64,000 bases of DNA from a bacterium (GTDB lineage Bacteria > Actinomycetota > Acidimicrobiia > Spongiisociales > Spongiisociaceae). A program made the position numbers and the translations under genes. Below are positions 1 through 11,173 of this stretch, one piece after another. The stretch spans positions 6,383-70,382 of the forward strand of contig JAPPGV010000027.1 in the NCBI GenBank assembly GCA_028821235.1, read 5' to 3'. The notes under the pieces were generated by a model that ran no database searches, was not told where the DNA came from, and saw only the letters and a list, made by a program, of their open reading frames with translations. The stretch's first letter is position 1; every line of letters starts with the position of its first letter.

Positions 1-130
1 CGCGGGGGGGGGGGGGGGGGGGGGGCGCCGGCGCCCCCCCCCCCCCCCGCCCGCCCCCCCCCCCCCCCCCGCCCCCCCCCCCCCCGCCCCCGCCCCCCGC
101 CCCCTCCACCACCCCCCCCCCCCCCGGGGG
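1..130. other. G/C homopolymer low-complexity contig end
   Basis: The first ~130 bases are almost only long runs of G followed by long runs of C, broken by occasional single bases. There is no coding signal. Such runs are typical of sequencing or assembly failure at a contig edge rather than of biology. Normal-looking sequence starts at about base 131. Bases 131-234, before the first gene's stop codon, hold nothing I can identify. Confidence 0.75.
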
Positions 131-234
131 GCCCCGTGACCGGGGGAGGGATTCCCGGTCACGCGCTTCCCGCCGCCGCATTGGCCAGAGGCGGGCGGAG
201 GACCGTTGGGATTCACGCCAGGTAGGCTCCGTTC

Positions 235-879
235 CTAGGCACAGTCCGTGGCATCGCCAGAGCTCGAGCCGCTGTGGTTCGCAGCACAATCGGCGGCGTG
301 GTCGACGCCAGCCGAGTGAGCGTGATCACCTTCCGTATGGGTGTGGTCAGAAGCGTCGCCGCTGCCGTCGCCGGCACAGTCCTCCGCATCGTCGGAACCC
401 GGGCCGCTGTGGTTCGCAGCACAGTCGGCGGCATGATTGGCACCTTGGGCGTGGGCATGATCGCCTTCTGCGTGGGCGTGGGCGTGATCGGTGCCGTCCC
501 CGCTGCCGTCGCCGGCACAGTCCTCCACGGTCTCAGAACCCGAGGCACTGTGATTGGCAGCACAGTCGGCGGCATGATCGATGGTCGTGGGGGTAACCCC
601 TACCTGGCTGCGGGTCGATGGCTGCGCGCCGGAGACGGCGACCACCGGAGCAGTTACCACCTTCCCACCGGCCTCGGCCGACGGGGCGGCATCCGGCACC
701 AGCGCGACCGGAGCAGTCACCACCTGGCCGCCGGCCGGACCCAGCGGCATGAGGGCTACCGCCAGCATCGCCACAGGGACGAGCGTCAAGAACCTTTTCC
801 GTCCCTTGCCGACCCGAGCAGCGCCGGTCCGGCCGGCGGCCCTCGATTGGTCCCAAGTCCGCATTTCTGTAGGGCTCAT
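235..879 (-). CDS. Secreted/anchored His-Asp-Cys-rich repeat protein
   Basis: I recognise no family. The start is the ATG at 879, chosen because GGAGAAGG lies just upstream; this gives 214 residues. A basic N-terminus (residues 17-30) precedes one hydrophobic segment (about 31-49), so the rest is probably exported. Residues 50-88 contain a short VVTAPV duplication. From residue 102 the protein is a tandem repeat: two units of 45-47 residues and a partial third. Each unit has two Cys 15 residues apart, an Asp/Gly-rich stretch and an HAHA or HTHT stretch. The Cys are 106, 121, 153, 168, 198 and 213. This composition suggests metal binding, which is an inference. The gene is last in line after the YceI and two-component genes, behind its own 190-bp upstream region with a 17-bp box shared with the regulator gene. 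Confidence 0.75.
   Translation of the reverse strand: MSPTEMRTWDQSRAAGRTGAARVGKGRKRFLTLVPVAMLAVALMPLGPAGGQVVTAPVALVPDAAPSAEAGGKVVTAPVVAVSGAQPSTRSQVGVTPTTIDHAADCAANHSASGSETVEDCAGDGSGDGTDHAHAHAEGDHAHAQGANHAADCAANHSGPGSDDAEDCAGDGSGDASDHTHTEGDHAHSAGVDHAADCAANHSGSSSGDATDCA
238..576 (-). repeat. Coding tandem repeat, two full units plus a partial one
   Basis: These are in-frame repeats inside the His-rich protein: unit 1 at 436-576, unit 2 at 301-435 and a truncated unit 3 at 238-300. Units begin HAADCAANHS and continue through DCAGDGSGD into a DH.H..EGDHAH stretch. Unit lengths differ by two codons, which suggests copy-number or slippage evolution. Confidence 0.8.
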
Positions 880-936
880 TCCTTCTCCTCTCAGGGGTTG
901 TAGCCAGAAGAGCGCTACCAGTGTCCGGGATGGTTG

Positions 937-953
937 TGAGCAGACCGTTAAGC
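937..953. promoter_or_regulatory. Candidate response-regulator box, copy 1
   Basis: The sequence TGAGCAGACCGTTAAGC lies 58 bp upstream of the His-rich protein start. It matches the box at 4073-4089 upstream of the response regulator at 15 of 17 positions. Two such copies in the promoter regions of the same module suggest a binding site for the adjacent OmpR-type regulator. That role is an inference. Confidence 0.45.
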
Positions 954-1069
954 CCGGATCAGGGTCGCGATAAGGTTTTGCGGGGCGGGGCCGCCCGTCC
1001 GGGGGACCGGCCTGGACCAACGTCGGTGCTGTGGGCGTCGCGCGGACTTGGGCGACTACAGGCCGAAGC

Positions 1070-1963
1070 TCAACGGGTGAAGAAGAGTTGGAACTCCATG
1101 ATGCCGTGGTCTTCGACCGAGATGACGGCGACGGACATCGGAGCGGTCACTCCGAAGTCGCTGAAGATCACCGGAGCCGATCCCACGACCACGATGGTGT
1201 CCCCGGCGAGTTGAGCCTCCAGATCGATCACGCCGCGGTTGGTGACTCCGTTGATGGTGAGGTCTCCTACGGCCGCAGTCGAGAGACTCTCGCCGTCGAG
1301 TATCCGGGCGGGCAACTCCACGGGCTCTACGAGGTTGAATACGGCCAGCGGAAACTCCCCGGTGTTGAGGGCTTCCCGCGCATGGCTGTCACGGTGGCTG
1401 TCGTCGGTGCGCAGAGTGGCCATCGCGACCTCCACCGTCGCGGCCACCAGAGCGCCGCCGCTCAACTCGATGGCACCGGACACCGCGGCGGTGCGACCCA
1501 CCACAGTGGACTCGTCAACACCGCCGGCCAGCACCTCCACCACCCGGTAGCCGGCAAAGCTGACCGGGGCTTCGTCGGTCGGCCCATCGGCGCCTTCGGT
1601 GGTAGCTACGGTCCATACCCCCGCCAATCCGGCCGCCTCGGTGTCCAAAGATCTCGTCTCGATGACGGCTGGCAGGGTGTGATGGCTAGCAGAGGTGGTC
1701 GATGCGGTGGCGGGAGCATCGGGTCCGGCGCTCGATGTCGTTCCGGGGCCTTCGGTGGTCGGCGCGGAGGCCAAACTACGGCCTTCGGGTTCGAACGCCG
1801 ACGAGCCGCCGTTCTCGCCGGCTGCGGTCTCCAGAAGAGCCACAGCCTCCTCGAGGTTGACGGGCTCCGGTCCGTCGGCCCGCAGGCTCCACCATCCGAC
1901 CGCGGCGATGGCCATACACACGATCACGACCGTTGCTCCCCTGATGAACCTGGTGCTCCTCAT
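1070..1963 (-). CDS. YceI-like domain membrane-anchored protein
   Basis: 297 residues. An N-terminal hydrophobic segment (about 9-26) is followed by a Ser/Thr/Ala/Gly-rich linker to about residue 95. The C-terminal ~190 residues resemble the YceI lipocalin-like family: a GVWTV opening, SFAGYRVVE, then VVGRTAAVSGAIEL and a TDDSHRDSHAREAL stretch. YceI proteins bind isoprenoid-type lipids or small amphiphiles in the periplasm or cell envelope; the ligand here is unknown. The gene starts 12 bp after the sensor kinase gene on the same strand, so it is probably cotranscribed with the two-component system. The family call rests on motif resemblance only. Confidence 0.8.
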   Translation of the reverse strand: MRSTRFIRGATVVIVCMAIAAVGWWSLRADGPEPVNLEEAVALLETAAGENGGSSAFEPEGRSLASAPTTEGPGTTSSAGPDAPATASTTSASHHTLPAVIETRSLDTEAAGLAGVWTVATTEGADGPTDEAPVSFAGYRVVEVLAGGVDESTVVGRTAAVSGAIELSGGALVAATVEVAMATLRTDDSHRDSHAREALNTGEFPLAVFNLVEPVELPARILDGESLSTAAVGDLTINGVTNRGVIDLEAQLAGDTIVVVGSAPVIFSDFGVTAPMSVAVISVEDHGIMEFQLFFTR

Positions 1964-1975
1964 CGCGGAGCGGAC

Positions 1976-3349
1976 CTACTGTTCCGTAGCGGGGAGCTGC
2001 ACGGTGATTCGGGTGCCGGTGGGCCGGCGGGCGGACACGCTCACCGTGCCGCCCATGACCTCGGTCAACTCCGCCACGATGGTCAGGCCCAAACCCGAGC
2101 CGGACTCTTCGATTCGGGGCGTGTGTCGCGCCACGTAGAGGCGTTCGAACACGTGGGGCCGGTCCTCGCGGCTGATACCGGGACCGTCGTCGTCCACTGT
2201 GACAACGGCCCAGGCCTTCTGTCCCTCGTTCTCGATCCGAGACTCGACCCGTACCAGGGAATCGGCGAACTTGAGGGCATTCTGAACCAGATTGGCAACG
2301 ACCTGGGCTACCCGCACCGGGTCGCACCAGGCCATGACGGGCTCCTCGCGGATCACCCGCAACTCGAGGCTCCGATCGGCCGCGCCCTGGGAGAATCCGG
2401 CGCACACCTCTTCCACCACCGTGCCCACATCCGCCAGCCGACTCTCCAGTGTGAACTCCCTGGCATCCAGCCGGGCTAGGTCCAGCAGGTCACCCACCAG
2501 CCGCTCCAAGCGGATCGCCTCGGAGACGATGACCTCGGCGGCCTGCGCCCGGTTGTCCGCCGTGCCATCAGAGATGGCCTCTCCGTAGCCCCTAATGGAG
2601 GTGAGCGGTGTGCGCAGGTCATGGGAGATGGACATCAAGAATCGCTGCTCCAGGCTCTGGGAGCGTTCCAGCGAGGCGGCCATCTCGTTGATCGAGGTCG
2701 ACAACTCGCTGATCTCGTCCCTCCGATGCTCCTCCACCGGAACACGGGCGCTGAGGTCGCCGCCCGCGATCAACCGGGTGGCGTCACGGGCCTGGCCGAG
2801 CGGCCTGGCGAGCCGGCGGCCCAGCATCACGGCCACCACCACTCCCAGGGCCAGCGATATGGCCGCCGACACCCCCAACCATCGCATCACCGCTGCCAGG
2901 AACTGATCGGCGGTGTCGGTCAGAACCACGACGATCGTCACCGAGCCCGCTTGTTCCGTGGCCGCCGCCCACGCGGTGGAGCCCTGGATCCCGGTGATCG
3001 ACCCGGTGGCTCCCGAGGCCAGCGGGTGGAGGCCCTCGGCCGGCACGTTCTCGGGCAGGTCGCCGATAAGCTCCCCGCCATCGAGGAGCAGGACGGCCAC
3101 GTCCTTACGATCCAGATTCTCGGCGGCCCGGTTCAGGTGCGAACTCAGGTGGGAACCGAGGTGCGAGTGGTCGTCATCCTCCACGTGGACCGTCGCCATC
3201 AGGCTGGCCAGAACGTCGGCCTCCTGCTCCAGCACCTGCTGGATCGCGTGGCGATCGGTCCGGCGCACCAGGGCAAGGGTCACGATTCCGGCCAGCACCA
3301 GGGCCACAGCGACCGTTCCCACCACCGCGATCGACAGCCGCCGCTGCAC
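1976..3349 (-). CDS. Sensor histidine kinase with His-rich extracellular segment
   Basis: 457 residues from a GTG start with GAGGGGG upstream. Order: TM1 (about 7-28), extracellular region (29-150), TM2 (about 153-177), HAMP (about 178-230), HisKA with ISHDLRTP and phospho-acceptor His243, and HATPase with N353/N357, DDDGPGI at 386-392 and GSGLGL at 417-422. The extracellular part is striking: H55, DDD at 58-60, H61, H63, H67 and H71 make a compact His/Asp cluster just after TM1. Metal sensing is plausible, because the same operon region encodes a His-rich secreted protein. The kinase lies 11 bp after its response regulator gene. Confidence 0.93.
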   Translation of the reverse strand: MQRRLSIAVVGTVAVALVLAGIVTLALVRRTDRHAIQQVLEQEADVLASLMATVHVEDDDHSHLGSHLSSHLNRAAENLDRKDVAVLLLDGGELIGDLPENVPAEGLHPLASGATGSITGIQGSTAWAAATEQAGSVTIVVVLTDTADQFLAAVMRWLGVSAAISLALGVVVAVMLGRRLARPLGQARDATRLIAGGDLSARVPVEEHRRDEISELSTSINEMAASLERSQSLEQRFLMSISHDLRTPLTSIRGYGEAISDGTADNRAQAAEVIVSEAIRLERLVGDLLDLARLDAREFTLESRLADVGTVVEEVCAGFSQGAADRSLELRVIREEPVMAWCDPVRVAQVVANLVQNALKFADSLVRVESRIENEGQKAWAVVTVDDDGPGISREDRPHVFERLYVARHTPRIEESGSGLGLTIVAELTEVMGGTVSVSARRPTGTRITVQLPATEQ

Positions 3350-3360
3350 GTCCGTCCCCC

Positions 3361-4047
<687 letters not shown>

Positions 4048-4072
4048 AGCCACCCATGATCCCACGGGAATA

Positions 4073-4089
4073 TGAGCAGACTGTTAAGG
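4073..4089. promoter_or_regulatory. Candidate response-regulator box, copy 2
   Basis: The sequence TGAGCAGACTGTTAAGG lies immediately upstream of the response regulator gene. It is a 15/17 match to the box at 937-953 in the same orientation, consistent with autoregulation by the encoded OmpR-type protein. Confidence 0.45.
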
Positions 4090-4117
4090 AAGGTGCCTGC
4101 AAGGGAGGTTCCCCGAG

Positions 4118-5356
4118 CTAGCCCTCCCGGCCCTCGAGGTGGTGGGTGATGTTGTAGGTGGCGAGCGTGGGATGCCCGTCCGGGGCCACCGCCACCTGGG
4201 TGACCGAGGTGTTATCCAGGGGACCCAGCGATCCGGCCTTGCCGTAGTCGAATCCCAGGATCGCAGTGGAATAGGCCTTGATCGCCCCGCCGTGTGACGT
4301 GGCCGCCAACCGGCGCCCGGCGTAGGCATCGGTGAGGCTGCTGATGAACCCGGTTACCCGGTCCTGGACCTCACTCCATGTCTCCCCGGTACCGCCCCGC
4401 CGGATGTCCTGCCCGTCATGGGGATAACCGCCGAGCCGGCCCGACGCCTCCAGCTCCTCCCACAGCTCACCCTCCCACTCACCGAAGCTCATCTCCACGA
4501 GTTCGTCCACCAGCACCGGTGGACGCCCGAAGGCCAACTCCGCCGTGGACGCCGCCCTTCTCAGCGTGGAGGAGAAAACCTCGTCGGCTGTCCCGATCCA
4601 TGACGCCAACCGCCGAGCCTGTTCCCGTCCCACGGGATGCAGATCGCTGTCGACCCGTCCCTGGGCCCGCCGTTCCAGGTTGGCCTGGGTGACACCGTGA
4701 CGGATCAGATCGATCACGATGCCGCCACCGTCCCGGGTGAAGTCGGCCCAGTACGACACCGGCCCGAGATGGGCGGCGTCGTTGTAGCGCAGGATGGACG
4801 CCTCCTCGCCGTCCAACGCCAGCTCGCAGAAGGAGGTGTTGGACAGGAACCCGAGGCGGCGGCGCCCTATCGGCAGGCCGAGCAGCCGCCACAGCACCAG
4901 CTCGATCAGGCCGCCGTGGGTGAACACCAGCCCGATCTGCCCCTCCTCGAGCCGGCCCACCAGGGCTGCCAGGGCCGTCCAGCCGCGCTCGGACACCTGG
5001 CGGGGTGACTCACCGGTCTCGCCCATCCGCAGGTCGTAGTCCTCCTGAAGCCGGACCAGATCGTGGCCGTAGTGGGCTTCGACCCACTCGCCGGGCCGGC
5101 CCTCCCAGACACCGATGTCGCCTTCCCGCCACACCGTCTCCACCCGCGGCCGGAAGCCCGCTATCTCGGCGGTGTGAAGGGACCGCTCGAGATCGGAGCT
5201 CTCCACCAGATCGAACCGCCGGCCGGCCAGCCGGTCGGCGGCCAATCCGGCCTGATGGCGGCCCCGGGCGGTCAACGGCGAGGAGGTTGCACCCTGCCAG
5301 ATCTCGCCGGCGTTGGCTTCGGACTCCCCGTGGCGGACCAGCAGCACCCGTTTCAC
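4118..5356 (-). CDS. Tandem-domain histidine phosphatase (phosphoglycerate-mutase superfamily)
   Basis: 412 residues from a GTG start. Two complete histidine phosphatase domains are fused. Domain 1 begins VLLVRHGESEAN at residue 4; domain 2 begins VIDLIRHGVTQANLERRAQG at about residue 213. Each has the RHG phospho-histidine motif, and later His motifs are visible (VFTHGGLIE in domain 1, ATSHGGAIKAY in domain 2). The family covers cofactor-dependent phosphoglycerate mutases and broad-specificity sugar or nucleotide phosphatases; the two-domain form does not fix the substrate. Its stop lies just after the two-component promoter and it starts 22 bp after the pyrophosphatase gene, so the two may be cotranscribed. 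Confidence 0.88.
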   Translation of the reverse strand: MKRVLLVRHGESEANAGEIWQGATSSPLTARGRHQAGLAADRLAGRRFDLVESSDLERSLHTAEIAGFRPRVETVWREGDIGVWEGRPGEWVEAHYGHDLVRLQEDYDLRMGETGESPRQVSERGWTALAALVGRLEEGQIGLVFTHGGLIELVLWRLLGLPIGRRRLGFLSNTSFCELALDGEEASILRYNDAAHLGPVSYWADFTRDGGGIVIDLIRHGVTQANLERRAQGRVDSDLHPVGREQARRLASWIGTADEVFSSTLRRAASTAELAFGRPPVLVDELVEMSFGEWEGELWEELEASGRLGGYPHDGQDIRRGGTGETWSEVQDRVTGFISSLTDAYAGRRLAATSHGGAIKAYSTAILGFDYGKAGSLGPLDNTSVTQVAVAPDGHPTLATYNITHHLEGREG

Positions 5357-5378
5357 GACGGAGGTGGGTGGTAACAGA

Positions 5379-7442
<2,064 letters not shown>

Positions 7443-7475
7443 ACGTCAGACCTCTTGTTCGACTCGGGATGCCGG

Positions 7476-7481
7476 AGTATA
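7476..7481 (-). promoter_or_regulatory. Possible -10 element for the pyrophosphatase gene
   Basis: TATACT on the minus strand, about 34 bp upstream of the hppA start codon, with a plausible AGAGG ribosome site in between. I see no convincing -35 element. Apart from this, the 182-bp gap 7443-7624 holds nothing recognisable. Confidence 0.3.
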
Positions 7482-7624
7482 TGGCCCTCTCGGCAAGCCG
7501 TTGGTCGTGCCGCCGCCGGGGGGCTGCCGAATGCGGAGCAGAACGGCGACACAGCGAAGACTCCTAGGGGATGAGGGCCGCCACCAGGTGACTCGCGGCG
7601 CCGGACGGCGCAACCGGTGACGGC

Positions 7625-8719
7625 TCACAGCGAGCCGAGATAGACAAGGTCTCCGCCCTTCTCCACGCTCCGGTGCGCTGCTACCGCGATCTTGGTGACC
7701 TCGAGACCGTCCCTCCCGGACGGGTACGCGCCCTTCAATGACTCCAGGTCGGCGATGCCGCGTTCGAGCATCGTCACGTTGGTGACGAAGCTCTCGATCG
7801 AGTCGATGGCATATCCCGAATATCGCGAGACACCGGCCTCGGTGCGCTCCTGGTAGAGACCCAGGTTGGGTGTCAGCATCGTGGCGGGCGCACCGGGAGT
7901 GCTGCTCACGAGGCCGCGAGTCCCACGATCCTGACTGTCGACCGTCATCCATCCGTCGGATCCGACCACCTTGATCCCCTGGTTGACGATCGCCTCGTTG
8001 CCGGCGGGCAGGTGCCAGGCGGAATCGACCGTAAAGCTCACGCCACCGGGAAACATGATCTTCGCCTGGATCGAGTCGTACGTGTCGATCCCGATCGACC
8101 TCAGCCGCTGAGCGACCCCGGTGGCGGAGACGGCTACGGCGTCCTGGCCGACCAGCCAGCGGACAAGGTCGAAGTAGTGAACCCCGACGAACCATGCCGG
8201 CGACGAGTTGGACGCCCACGACGGGAGCCAGTCTGTCGGAACTTCGATGCGGTCCTCCATCCAGGCATACCCGTACTGGATGTCGCCGATGCCCCCGGAT
8301 TCCACGATCCGTTTGAGTTCAGCGTGATACAGGTCATGGCGTTTCATGAAGTCCACCTGCAGCAGCACGCCGGATTCATCGGCGGCGGCGACCATCTCCC
8401 TGCATCCGTCGACATTCGTGTCCATCGGCTTCTCGACCAGCACGTGAATTCCCCTCTCGACGCATGCAACGACGATGTCTCGATGGAGGTGATCGGGGGT
8501 GGCGATGGTCACTGCGTCCGGCGAGGTCACGTCGAGCAACTCGTTGAAGTCGGCGAAGACGTCGATGTTGTATTCATCCGCTCGAGCACGGCGTAAATCG
8601 GTGTTGATATCCGCGAGGCCCACATACTCGATGTCGCCGAGCCTGGCCCGTTGGGTCAGCGCCCGAATATGCATCTCGCCGAAGATTCCCCCACCGATCG
8701 TGCCGACTCGGTGTGCCAT
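7625..8719 (-). CDS. Gfo/Idh/MocA-family NAD(P)-dependent oxidoreductase
   Basis: 364 residues. The N-terminal Rossmann domain starts VGTIGGGIFGEMHIRAL. It includes the usual TPDHLH and the VEKPMDTN motif (around 95-100) that carries the conserved Lys of the family. The C-terminal alpha/beta domain includes GVHYFDLVRWLVG, with a likely catalytic His/Asp pair. Family members oxidise or reduce sugars, inositols and related polyols or imines; the substrate is not evident. It is divergent from the binding-protein gene at 8869, with 149 bp between starts, so it could be linked to that importer's substrate. Confidence 0.9.
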   Translation of the reverse strand: MAHRVGTIGGGIFGEMHIRALTQRARLGDIEYVGLADINTDLRRARADEYNIDVFADFNELLDVTSPDAVTIATPDHLHRDIVVACVERGIHVLVEKPMDTNVDGCREMVAAADESGVLLQVDFMKRHDLYHAELKRIVESGGIGDIQYGYAWMEDRIEVPTDWLPSWASNSSPAWFVGVHYFDLVRWLVGQDAVAVSATGVAQRLRSIGIDTYDSIQAKIMFPGGVSFTVDSAWHLPAGNEAIVNQGIKVVGSDGWMTVDSQDRGTRGLVSSTPGAPATMLTPNLGLYQERTEAGVSRYSGYAIDSIESFVTNVTMLERGIADLESLKGAYPSGRDGLEVTKIAVAAHRSVEKGGDLVYLGSL

Positions 8720-8868
8720 CCGGACCCCTCTCTATCGGTGTCGCAACTGCTGCGGCTTCATGGATTTCGCGCCCAAATCTGTCTGTTATTGTCGCCCGGG
8801 CGCCTGATGGCGGACCGGTTCCGCCGGCAGATGCTCAAAGACCGCAAGACTACCGACGAAAGGCAGGC

Positions 8869-10176
8869 ATGACCAGAATCAGACTCCTGGTGCTCGCTCT
8901 CGCCATGGCGCTGGTCGCCGCTGCATGCGGCGATGGCGACAGCGAAGCGACGACCGCGACGACTGCAGCGCCGGCAACCACGACGACGGTTGCAGCGACC
9001 ACCACAACGGCGGCGCAGACCACGACGACGGCGGCGCAGGCCACGACCACCACCGAGGCCATGGAGGAACCTGTGGCCGGCCTTGCTCCGGGGAACTACC
9101 AGTTCGGTTTCACGGCTGTTGTCTCAGGCGCGGTCGCCTTCGCGGGTGTTCCCCATCTCCAGGGACTCCAACTGGCCGAGCGAGAGATCAACGAGACCGG
9201 ATACCTCGGCGAGGGCGTGACCATCGAGTTCCTGGTTGAGGACGCAGGGGGAGATCAGGCGGCCGCCATCGCAATCAACGACGCGTACATCGCCAACGAC
9301 GACGTACTCGCATTGGTCTGCTGTGCCCTGTCGAGTGTCGCCGGCGCCATCCAGCCCAACATCGTGGAGGCCGGCCTCGCCTGGGTGGATCACGCTGCGA
9401 TTGCCCCGACGATCACGGATCCGGACAATGCCTTCAGGTCATTCCCGCTGTCGCAGCCGAGCACGGCTGCGATCGCAGAGGCCGCTGTGGCCGCTTTCGC
9501 TCCTAGCAACGCAGTAGTGGTCGTGACTGCGGACAATGACGGACTCGTGAGCGACCGGGACGCCACGCTTTCTGTTCTCAACAGCTCCGGAGTCGAGGTC
9601 CTGGGCGTGATCGACACCTTCGCTGACGACACGGACATGAGCGGCGCCGCGACCGAGACGATCTCATTGGGCGCCGACGTCATCTTCCTGGCTCAGTTGG
9701 GCAATACCGAGGTGCTCATGGTGCAGGAACTCCGTGATCGCGGTTACGCGGGTCCGATCATCGGGAACCTCGCGATAGCGACGGCGGAGACGTGGGAGCA
9801 GGCCGGGGACACCCTGCTGGGTACCGTGCTGCCAATCGCATTCTTCGCCGGCAAGGACGATCCGATGGTGCAGGACTTCGCAGCCAAGTACCAAGCCGAG
9901 TACGACACCACGCCTGACATCTTTGCCGCGCAGGGTTGGCAGGTCGCGTGGTTCATGGCGCATGCGCTCAAGAACGGGGGCGAAGGCACTCGCGACGCCG
10001 TGTTGGAAGGTGTCCGCCAGATCCAATCCATGGAGACCGTCTTCGGCACCCTCACATGGGATGCCCGCGGCGAGGCCACCATTGACGCATGGACGTTCGT
10101 GCAATGGAGTCCTGATGGCGAGCTCGTCATCTGGGACGGCTCAGCGGACGGGGTGCTCCCGAACATCAACCAGTAG
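8869..10176 (+). CDS. Branched-chain-amino-acid-type ABC substrate-binding lipoprotein
   Basis: 435 residues; the start is the ATG at 8869 just before a lipoprotein signal (RIRLLVLALAMALVAAAC). Cys20 is the likely lipidated residue. It is followed by a Thr/Ala-rich linker to about residue 65, then a LivJ-type periplasmic-binding fold (YQFGFTAVVSGAVAFAG; LVCCALSSVAGA; IDTFADDTDMSGAATE). It captures the ligand for the Liv-type permease encoded downstream. Liv-family importers also take up aromatic and aliphatic carboxylates and amides. The surrounding CoA-ligase and mutase genes make a carboxylate more likely than an amino acid, which is an inference. Confidence 0.92.
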   Translation: MTRIRLLVLALAMALVAAACGDGDSEATTATTAAPATTTTVAATTTTAAQTTTTAAQATTTTEAMEEPVAGLAPGNYQFGFTAVVSGAVAFAGVPHLQGLQLAEREINETGYLGEGVTIEFLVEDAGGDQAAAIAINDAYIANDDVLALVCCALSSVAGAIQPNIVEAGLAWVDHAAIAPTITDPDNAFRSFPLSQPSTAAIAEAAVAAFAPSNAVVVVTADNDGLVSDRDATLSVLNSSGVEVLGVIDTFADDTDMSGAATETISLGADVIFLAQLGNTEVLMVQELRDRGYAGPIIGNLAIATAETWEQAGDTLLGTVLPIAFFAGKDDPMVQDFAAKYQAEYDTTPDIFAAQGWQVAWFMAHALKNGGEGTRDAVLEGVRQIQSMETVFGTLTWDARGEATIDAWTFVQWSPDGELVIWDGSADGVLPNINQ

Positions 10177-10216
10177 GAGCAAAGCGGGCCATTAGGAGTA
10201 CGTTCCTAGACCCGGT

Positions 10217-10253
10217 GATCCGGCGCCGCCACACGCTCGGGCGGCGCCGGATC
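10217..10253 (+). terminator. Strong GC hairpin between binding-protein and permease genes
   Basis: A perfect 14-bp stem (10217-10230 with 10240-10253) with a 9-nt loop sits in the 106-bp gap after the binding-protein stop. There is no U-tract, so it may act as a partial terminator or mRNA 3' stabiliser. That would give more binding protein than membrane components, a common arrangement in ABC operons. Confidence 0.55.
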
Positions 10254-10282
10254 CGGCTTGGGTCAGTAGTGTTTTCCACGAG

Positions 10283-11173
10283 ATGACACTGTTCCTGCAA
10301 CAAACGATCAACGGTCTCGCCGTGGGTTCCTCCTATGCCATCTTCGCCATGGGCTTCGGCTTGGTCTTTGCCACCATGGGAATACTCAATGTCGCTCACG
10401 GGACCTACGCGACATGGGGGGCGATCCTCGCGCTCGCCGCATTCGACAACCTGGGGATACCGCTCGTGCCGGCGCTCGCAATCGGGATGGCCGGCGGTGG
10501 CCTGATCGGCGTCCTCGTGGATCAACTGGGATTCGAGCCGATCCGACGGCGTGGAGGTGGTCTGCTCGGCCCAATCATCACCAGCATCGGCTTCTGGATC
10601 ATCCTCGGTCAGCTCGCGATCATCGCGACCGGCGCCCGGATCAAGACCTTTCCCCGGGAGGCGCTTCCCCGCGGCTTCGTGCGGGTCATTGACCTGGTGA
10701 TCCCGTATCATCAGATAATTACCTTCGTCGTCGCCTTGCTACTACTGCTGATCCTCTACTTGTTCATGATGAGGACGAACCTGGGGGCGCAGATGCGGGC
10801 GGTCGGCTGGGATCCCGACTCGGCCAAGATCTCCGGTGTGAATCCGCGACGTGTGGTGATCGTCATATCCTTCATCGCCGCCGCGACTGCCTCGATTGCC
10901 GGGATCCTGAGTTCGATCTCTACGAACAACGTGAGCTTTACGGTAGGAGAAGGGCTTCTTCTCAAAGGATTCGCGGCCGTGATCATCGGAGGGTTCGGGG
11001 ATCTGAGAGGCGCATACGCCGGCGGAATCCTCATCGGGTTGGCCGAGGTTCTCGGAGCCCAGTACATCAGCAACTCGTTTCGTGACTTCATTACGTTCGG
11101 GCTACTCGTCGTCGTCCTCCTGGCTCGACCCAAGGGCCTGATGGGCGACCGCATCGTAGGCCTCCGGGCCTGA
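10283..11173 (+). CDS. livH: LivH-type ABC transporter permease
   Basis: 296 residues, an all-helical integral membrane protein of the LivH family. It opens with FLQQTINGLAVGSSYAIFAMGFGLVFATMG and has the usual LNVAHGTYATWGA region, then a late GLLLKGFAAVIIGGFGDLRGAYAGG stretch that forms the family's ATPase-coupling loop. It pairs with the LivM half of the next protein to form the channel. Its TGA overlaps the next gene's ATG by one base (ATGA type), so translation is coupled. Confidence 0.93.
   Translation: MTLFLQQTINGLAVGSSYAIFAMGFGLVFATMGILNVAHGTYATWGAILALAAFDNLGIPLVPALAIGMAGGGLIGVLVDQLGFEPIRRRGGGLLGPIITSIGFWIILGQLAIIATGARIKTFPREALPRGFVRVIDLVIPYHQIITFVVALLLLLILYLFMMRTNLGAQMRAVGWDPDSAKISGVNPRRVVIVISFIAAATASIAGILSSISTNNVSFTVGEGLLLKGFAAVIIGGFGDLRGAYAGGILIGLAEVLGAQYISNSFRDFITFGLLVVVLLARPKGLMGDRIVGLRA

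Noticed and set aside
238-576. CRISPR-like direct repeats
   Set aside because: The repeats are long, in frame, imperfect and encode a coherent repeat protein with a signal segment; there are no short identical repeats with unique spacers.
7446-8219. 257-residue minus-strand frame before the oxidoreductase stop
   Set aside because: It overlaps Gfo/Idh/MocA in another frame and is Arg/Gly-rich; no ribosome site and no family resemblance.
8950-9060. ACC/GAC-rich simple repeat near 9.0 kb, and a similar one at 49.76-49.95 kb
   Set aside because: Both encode the Thr/Ala-rich linkers that follow lipoprotein signals in the two binding proteins; not regulatory or mobile.
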